Shown here: positions 59,814-64,000 of the stretch, piece after piece | Layout: the number at the start of each line of letters is the position of its first letter | Position numbering within the stretch: position 1 is the first letter of the stretch | Source of the DNA: Pararhizobium antarcticum | Lineage (GTDB): Bacteria > Pseudomonadota > Alphaproteobacteria > Rhizobiales > Rhizobiaceae | DNA: 64,000 nucleotides | NCBI RefSeq assembly: GCF_001885585.1 | Contig: NZ_LSRP01000068.1 | Span: forward strand, 44,394 to 108,393 | Reading direction: 5' to 3' | Translations under genes and position numbers: made by a program | Notes under the pieces: model-generated | Told to the model about the DNA's origin: nothing | The model's input: only the letters and a program-made list of their open reading frames with translations | Databases searched by the model: none

Positions 59814-59929
59814 TTTTCACGATCGGGAAATTTCCCTCCCCAGGTATCATCACATGTCACTGATTTTCCCGATCGGGAAATTTTAATCGACAATGCAACT
59901 TATATCCTGCTATTTTCCCGATCGGGAAC
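59814..59929. promoter_or_regulatory. Three palindromic operators upstream of the hipB-like gene
   Basis: TTTCCCGATCGGGAAA occurs perfectly at 59865-59880, with one change at 59815-59830 (TTTCACGATCGGGAAA) and with a final C at 59914-59929. The GATC centres are 50 and 49 bases apart, close to five helical turns, so dimers would sit on the same face and could cooperate. The third copy lies 4 bases before the antitoxin ATG. HipB-type antitoxins bind arrays of such palindromes to repress their own operon. Confidence 0.85.
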
Positions 59930-59933
59930 AAAA

Positions 59934-60164
59934 ATGGCAAAACAAGTCAGAAGTCCAGCCGATATCGGCGCCCTGGTTCGCAGTACCCGCAAGGAGCAAA
60001 ACTTGCGGCAGGATGAGCTTGCCGGCGTTTCGGGCGTCGGCCTCCGATTCATTGTCGATCTCGAAGCCGGCAAGCCGACAGCTCAGATCGGAAAAGTCTT
60101 GCAGGTTCTGCAAACGCTGGGGTGTTCGATTGATATTCTGGCTCCTGGAGAACGTAGAAAATGA
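59934..60164 (+). CDS. hipB: HipB-like antitoxin / helix-turn-helix repressor
   Basis: A 76-residue Xre-type repressor. MAKQVRSPADIGALVRSTRK is followed by the helix-turn-helix (LRQDELAGVSGVGLRFIVDL) and a C-terminal beta strand used for HipB dimerisation (LQTLGCSIDILAP). Three palindromes with the same core lie directly upstream. Its stop overlaps the start of the hipA stub (ATGA), so the pair was once translationally coupled. Apparently intact although its toxin is gone. Confidence 0.85.
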   Translation: MAKQVRSPADIGALVRSTRKEQNLRQDELAGVSGVGLRFIVDLEAGKPTAQIGKVLQVLQTLGCSIDILAPGERRK

Positions 60165-60268
60165 CGGTAAGAGTTCTCAATGTCTGGTGGGATGGTCGCA
60201 TCGTCGGGCAATTGACACAGGACAGGCATGGCGACATCGGCTTCGCCTACATTCCAACCATGGCGTGA
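60161..60268 (+). pseudogene. hipA: HipA-like toxin remnant (N-terminus only)
   Basis: A 35-residue frame, MTVRVLNVWWDGRIVGQLTQ through GFAYIPTMA, matches the N-terminal beta sheet of HipA kinases (compare the usual opening with a strand, VGxL, and a following FxY). It stops at 60266-60268. No kinase core follows on either strand in the next 600 bases, so about 400 residues are lost. Overlap with hipB shows this was an operon. Non-functional as a kinase. Confidence 0.75.
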
Positions 60269-60896
60269 TGACGGCAATATATGAACGCTTTCGGCCTCTA
60301 TTGCGAAGCGAGTAGAGCGTTTCTCTTGTCAATAATGCGATTAGGCCGATTGAACAACAAAACAATCGAAAGAAGAGGTGTTTAGAGGCGTACAGTCATA
60401 CATTGCCGTCTCTCCGGAAACTGCACATTCCGGGCTAACATAGGCAACACAGTAGTTTTCAGCTTGACCGATCATTTGATCAAGAGATCTGAGAAAACGG
60501 CTTTTCCCAGCACCATTTCATCTCATAATGATGTTCAAATTGCTCAAATTGGCGCTCCGATTTTTACACTCAGCTCTGTATGTCTCAAACCAAATCCCCA
60601 TATCGATCGACTGGCGATCGGCGGCCGCCACGATCCAGCGACTGAAGCGCCCGCGCAACCATAAATTTGCACAACGCAATTTGAATGCCAGTCGCTGGAT
60701 CTCGGACCTAGTCATACCGGCGGGGGAACTTGCCAATCCGAAAGCAACAAGGTACGCCCGTCTCATAGCAGTACCGGTCAAAAAGCTTGTGAATTGCTCC
60801 GAGTGGTAAGATGCTGAATGAACGAATTTCGCGTAGGAGTTTATCGAGATCTCAACGACTCGAGGTTTACGATTCGCCGAGAAGTTAGGGAATGCA
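60269..60896. other. Long gap without recognised gene
   Basis: About 630 bases between the hipA stub and the methyltransferase. GC is lower than in the rest of the window. Open frames here are short or antisense to the methyltransferase and have no ribosome site. GATC-containing repeats (GATCATTTGATC near 60472) are seen but not obviously regulatory. This may be scar DNA from loss of hipA. Confidence 0.5.
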
Positions 60897-61937
60897 ATGA
60901 GTTTGGGAGCCATTGATTTATTTTGCGGAGCGGGCGGGCTTACGCATGGCCTTGAACGCGAGGGAATAGATGTTATCGCCGGTATCGACATAGACCCGAT
61001 TTGCGCCTTTCCATATGAGGCAAATAATCTTTCACGCTTCGTGCTGCATGATGTCGCAAAGATCGACGCTGCGAAGTTGACGGAGGCCTGGGGGGATACG
61101 GAAGTCCGTCTACTTGCAGGCTGCGCTCCATGCCAGCCTTTTTCGAAATACACCCAGGGTAGGATGCGCGACGAACGCTGGAGCCTTCTCAATGCTTTCT
61201 CGCGGCTAATTGACGAGTGCGCACCCGAACTGGTCACCATGGAAAACGTACCTGAACTCAAGAGGCATTCAATTCACGAGGATTTCGTGTCTCAACTGAA
61301 AGCGCTCGGATACGAAGTAAGTGAGACCATCGTCGAGTGCTTGCACTACGGAATACCCCAACAGCGCAAGCGCTTGGTACTCCTGGCTTCAAAGCTGGGG
61401 CCGATAGAGTTGATTTCGGCCAGTGAATTTGGCGCTAAAGCCAGCACGGTACGCGACGTCATCGGCGATCTCCCTCCAATTGCAGCTGGTCAAGCGCACT
61501 CGTCCGACGGCCTTCACAGAAGTAGCGGCCTGTCAGAAATCAATCTACGTCGCATACAAGCGTCGCGACCGGGTGGTTCCTGGTCAGATTGGGACAAAAG
61601 CCTCGTCGCCAATTGCCACCAAAAGGAGCAGGGGAAGGGCTATCGATCCGTGTACGGTCGCATGGAGTGGGACAAACCCGCCCCGACCATAACGACACAG
61701 TCGTTTGGCTTTGGCAGTGGTCGGTTCGGCCACCCAGCGCAAGACAGGGCGCTTTCACTACGTGAGGCGGCGATGCTGCAGACTTTTCCGAAGAACTACA
61801 AGTTTGCTCCAGACGACAGGCGCGTCGAAATGAAAAACATCGGTAGGCTCATCGGTAACGCGGTTCCGGTAACCTTGGGTCAAGTCGTAGGCCGAAGCGT
61901 CATTCGCCATCTCGGCGGCCTCCAGTCAGAAGTATGA
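60897..61937 (+). CDS. C5-cytosine DNA methyltransferase
   Basis: A 346-residue Dcm-type methyltransferase. Motif I is DLFCGAGG (7-14), motif IV is PCQPFS with nucleophile C79, motif VI is ENVPEL (116-121), motif VIII is QQRKR. Motifs IX and X (RPGGS and the IGNAVP region) are present. All catalytic parts are intact. A GHKL ATPase gene follows after 26 bases, suggesting a restriction-type system of the kind described for MutL/MORC-like ATPases. GC and codon use are lower than in the core genes, in keeping with transfer. Confidence 0.92.
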   Translation: MSLGAIDLFCGAGGLTHGLEREGIDVIAGIDIDPICAFPYEANNLSRFVLHDVAKIDAAKLTEAWGDTEVRLLAGCAPCQPFSKYTQGRMRDERWSLLNAFSRLIDECAPELVTMENVPELKRHSIHEDFVSQLKALGYEVSETIVECLHYGIPQQRKRLVLLASKLGPIELISASEFGAKASTVRDVIGDLPPIAAGQAHSSDGLHRSSGLSEINLRRIQASRPGGSWSDWDKSLVANCHQKEQGKGYRSVYGRMEWDKPAPTITTQSFGFGSGRFGHPAQDRALSLREAAMLQTFPKNYKFAPDDRRVEMKNIGRLIGNAVPVTLGQVVGRSVIRHLGGLQSEV

Positions 61938-61963
61938 AACTAGTTCCCGGGAAGGCTGCGTAG

Positions 61964-63784
61964 TTGCCCCACTTTCAGTTCTCCGTTGACGCTGCATTGC
62001 TTCGCGAGCTTGGTGAGCGACTAGTTGGGCAGCCGCATATCGCGCTCGCAGAACTCATCAAGAACTCCTACGATGCGGACGCTATCGGCGTCAGCGTTAC
62101 GTTCGGAACGGACACAATAACCGTCCTCGACAATGGCGACGGCATGACGAAGGAGACGTTCCGCAAATTTTGGATGCGGGTGGGTTCTCCGCACAAACAA
62201 GAAGTTCTACAGACCACGCTTGGACGCCGCCCAACAGGAAGCAAGGGGATCGGGCGACTTGCCGTGCAATTTCTTGGCAGTAACATGACACTTCGCACGA
62301 CACCTTCGTCCGATACGACAAAAGAAATGATTGCGACGGTCAACTGGGCGGAGGCGACCAAAGCCAACGAACTGACGCAAGCCAAAGTAGAATACCACGT
62401 ACGGCGCCGAACTGCGCCATACGCAGGGGGACAGCTACATGGCACCGAGATTACAGTCTCAATACTTAACCAGATATGGGAGAAGCCCGACCTGGAAGGG
62501 CTCGCGAGACAGATCTGGCAACTGCGCCCACCGTTCCAATCCGACTCTCCCGCCAATTTCTCGGTTTCACTCCACCATCCAGATCAAGCCTTAGAAGAAG
62601 CCTTCTCGCTTCAGCTAGGCCGCATCTTGGACATTTGGAGCGCTCGGGTTCGGGGAAAACTACTGCCCCGCAAGAAAAAAGATATCTCACGAAGGAGAAC
62701 GTTTCGGCTTGTTTTGGAATTCTCAGGGGGCGAACCCGAGTCGCATGAGTATGAAATCCCTGATTGCGATATACACAAATGCAGTTTCGAAATTCGAATC
62801 TTCAGTCTCTACAACAAACAGCGCTATGGAGTGCAGGTCGAGTCGGCTCGACAGTATCTGAAAGAATATGGTGGCGTTCACATTTACGACGCTGGTTTTC
62901 ACCTGCCCTACTACGGGCCTGACACTGATTGGCTGAAGACTGAAATAGATCACAGCCATAGAAAGAGCACCTCAATGCTTCTGCCGGAAGCCTTGCAGGA
63001 GCAGCGCGGGCTGAACAATCTTCCCACGATGTCGCGTGTATACGGCGTCGTAAACGTCGACACCGGACTTGAACGCAACGCAGCGATAAAGGAAAAGCGG
63101 TCGAAACTGAACGAATACCTGCAGATTCAGGCTTCGCGGGACAGACTCGTGAGCAATCCGTCCTATCGTGCGCTACGCGATGCCGTTCGATATGCACTTG
63201 ATTTCTACGCGGTGCGCCAGACTGTGAGGATGAACCCTCCTCCTACCTCAAACGTCCGGCTCGGCGAGATCTCGTCCGAAAAAGTGAGGCGCGTCGAGGA
63301 AGTAATCGATAGCTATAGAGAATCAATGCCAGCGGCAGTTTATCACGCCATCTCGAATGAGGTTAAAGAGGCGGTCAAGGCATCCGAGACCGACGCTGAA
63401 AACGCCGTTAAGCAAATTGGTTTGTTGGGGGCATTGGCTACCGCAGGTATTGCGGCGCTTGCTTATGAGCATGAGGCGAGCAAACAGCTCGCCGATCTTG
63501 ATCAAATTGTTCGTAGGATGAAAAGTGGGACGAGCCCGGACGTTCGAGAACTCGCTGTCTCGTTGGAAAACTGGATCAAGCGTGCCAAGCAGACCCGGGC
63601 TCTCTTCGCACCGATCAATGACAGAGAGAATAGGGAGACCAGAGCGCAGCTGCGAGCCCTCCCTCTTTTGGAGTCAATATTTTCTAATGTGCGACCGTTG
63701 CTAGCCGGAACGAAGTTCTTGGTGAGCCTTCCTGAGAGTCCGTCCGAACACTTTCTCATTTTGAACATAGCCTTCGCAGCATGA
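61964..63784 (+). CDS. GHKL ATPase (MORC/MutL-like), probably truncated by an IS element
   Basis: A 606-residue ATPase from TTG 61964, preceded by GGGAAGG. The GHKL motifs are the N-box (AELIKNSYDADA, N34), DNGDGM (56-61) and GSKGIGR (92-98). The rest has a long helical and beta region. Near residue 575 the sequence looks like the start of a second, histidine-kinase-like module (LLESIFSNVRPLLAGTKFLV) but ends at once in NIAFAA, where the IS5-type remnant begins. The C-terminus is therefore likely lost. Its partner is the methyltransferase; a nuclease or helicase component may have been removed. Confidence 0.75.
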   Translation: MPHFQFSVDAALLRELGERLVGQPHIALAELIKNSYDADAIGVSVTFGTDTITVLDNGDGMTKETFRKFWMRVGSPHKQEVLQTTLGRRPTGSKGIGRLAVQFLGSNMTLRTTPSSDTTKEMIATVNWAEATKANELTQAKVEYHVRRRTAPYAGGQLHGTEITVSILNQIWEKPDLEGLARQIWQLRPPFQSDSPANFSVSLHHPDQALEEAFSLQLGRILDIWSARVRGKLLPRKKKDISRRRTFRLVLEFSGGEPESHEYEIPDCDIHKCSFEIRIFSLYNKQRYGVQVESARQYLKEYGGVHIYDAGFHLPYYGPDTDWLKTEIDHSHRKSTSMLLPEALQEQRGLNNLPTMSRVYGVVNVDTGLERNAAIKEKRSKLNEYLQIQASRDRLVSNPSYRALRDAVRYALDFYAVRQTVRMNPPPTSNVRLGEISSEKVRRVEEVIDSYRESMPAAVYHAISNEVKEAVKASETDAENAVKQIGLLGALATAGIAALAYEHEASKQLADLDQIVRRMKSGTSPDVRELAVSLENWIKRAKQTRALFAPINDRENRETRAQLRALPLLESIFSNVRPLLAGTKFLVSLPESPSEHFLILNIAFAA

Positions 63785-63872
63785 GGCGGATGGAGGCTAA
63801 TTTGAGGAAGGCAAGCGCATTTCTTGACAGGTTTTCGAGGTCCTTGGCCAGTCTACGGCATCGTCCGAGCCA
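63756..63872 (-). mobile_element. IS5-family transposase, C-terminal fragment
   Basis: On the minus strand the 117 bases from 63872 to 63756 encode WLGRCRRLAKDLENLSRNAL followed by AFLKLASIRLMLRRLC and stop at TGA. This is the typical C-terminus of IS5-family DDE transposases. Upstream residues in the same frame do not match the family, so the transposase is cut at about 63873. The GHKL stop codon lies inside this fragment, so the IS interrupts that gene. No clear terminal inverted repeat of the IS5 element could be fixed. Confidence 0.75.
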
Positions 63873-64000
63873 TGTGAGAGCGGCGGTGCAAAAGTCGGCC
63901 ACGGTAGCGGCGGAATAGTCCGGCTGCGGGCGGAGTAAAATCCGGCCACCTATTTCTCTTCTGCGACGAATGCAGGAGGGCTTGGGGATCTACACCGTGG
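63873..64000 (+). mobile_element. End of an IS21-like element, running off the window
   Basis: From TGT at 63873 the DNA carries three related repeats: GGCGG-TGCAAAAGTCGGCCAC (63882-63902), GGCGG-AATAGTCCGGC (63909-63924) and GGCGG-AGTAAAATCCGGCCAC (63929-63949). Multiple terminal repeats with CGGCCAC are typical of IS21-family ends, and IS21 elements begin with TG. The last bases carry an AGGAGGG ribosome-site-like run at 63974, so istA may start just beyond. The junction falls inside the IS5 transposase fragment, so the elements are nested. Confidence 0.6.

Noticed and set aside
60518..61261. A 247-codon minus-strand frame covering the gap and the methyltransferase start.
   Set aside because: Half of it is antisense to a well-supported methyltransferase; it has no recognisable motif and no convincing ribosome site.

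Overview
The window looks like a chromosome or large-replicon segment of an alphaproteobacterium of the Rhizobiaceae (Rhizobium/Agrobacterium/Ensifer relatives). The reasons are the high GC, codon use rich in GCC/GGC/CTC, a PcaQ-controlled pca operon with the rhizobial PcaQ box, DUF982 and DUF983 proteins, a TadG-like protein, several PotABCD-type transporters and GC-rich palindromic intergenic repeats. All calls come from reading the sequence and remembered family knowledge; no database search was run.

Positions 1-28,560 are dominated by nitrogen-compound import and N-demethylation. Block A (1-9,279) has a PotABCD-like transporter, a BetI-like TetR regulator, two CrtI-like FAD oxidoreductases, a GcvT-like folate aminomethyltransferase and a small coupled ORF. 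Its substrate is unknown. Block B (9,863-15,967) is a second PotABCD-like transporter with an Asp/Glu/hydantoin-racemase family enzyme and a divergent GntR regulator. Block C (16,144-28,557) carries a recognisable methylated-amine pathway: dmmDABC (dimethylamine monooxygenase and folate partner), tmm (trimethylamine monooxygenase), an amt transporter with a 55-residue membrane protein, tdm (TMAO demethylase) and an APC permease. Together these should take TMA to TMAO to DMA to methylamine, pass C1 units to tetrahydrofolate, and recover ammonium. Methylamine-consuming genes (gmaS/mgs/mgd) are not in the window.

Positions 28,626-37,856 hold the protocatechuate branch of the beta-ketoadipate pathway in two units: pcaIJF with divergent pcaR (IclR), and pcaDCHGB with divergent pcaQ (LysR). 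A sulfite-oxidase-like molybdenum protein lies between them. Next come a small unknown protein, a heavily deleted MlrC/M81 metallopeptidase pseudogene, a DEAD-box helicase, a TadG-like protein, a coupled FecR-like/CHASE2-GGDEF-EAL pair (the FecR-like protein carries twelve 24-bp repeats), a DUF983 protein, and a catabolic cassette (LysR, aldehyde dehydrogenase, enolase-superfamily enzyme, GMC oxidoreductase, hydroxyacid dehydrogenase).

From about 54.5 kb to the end the window is accessory DNA. It has a helix-turn-helix protein, then mobC and a relaxase gene with two further mobilisation genes nested inside it in another frame (a ColE1 mbe-like layout), then a VirD4/TraG-type coupling protein. 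After that come a HipB-like antitoxin with three palindromic operators and only a stub of hipA, a C5-cytosine methyltransferase, and a GHKL (MORC/MutL-like) ATPase that appears cut by insertion sequences. The window ends in an IS5-family transposase tail interrupted by the end of an IS21-like element.
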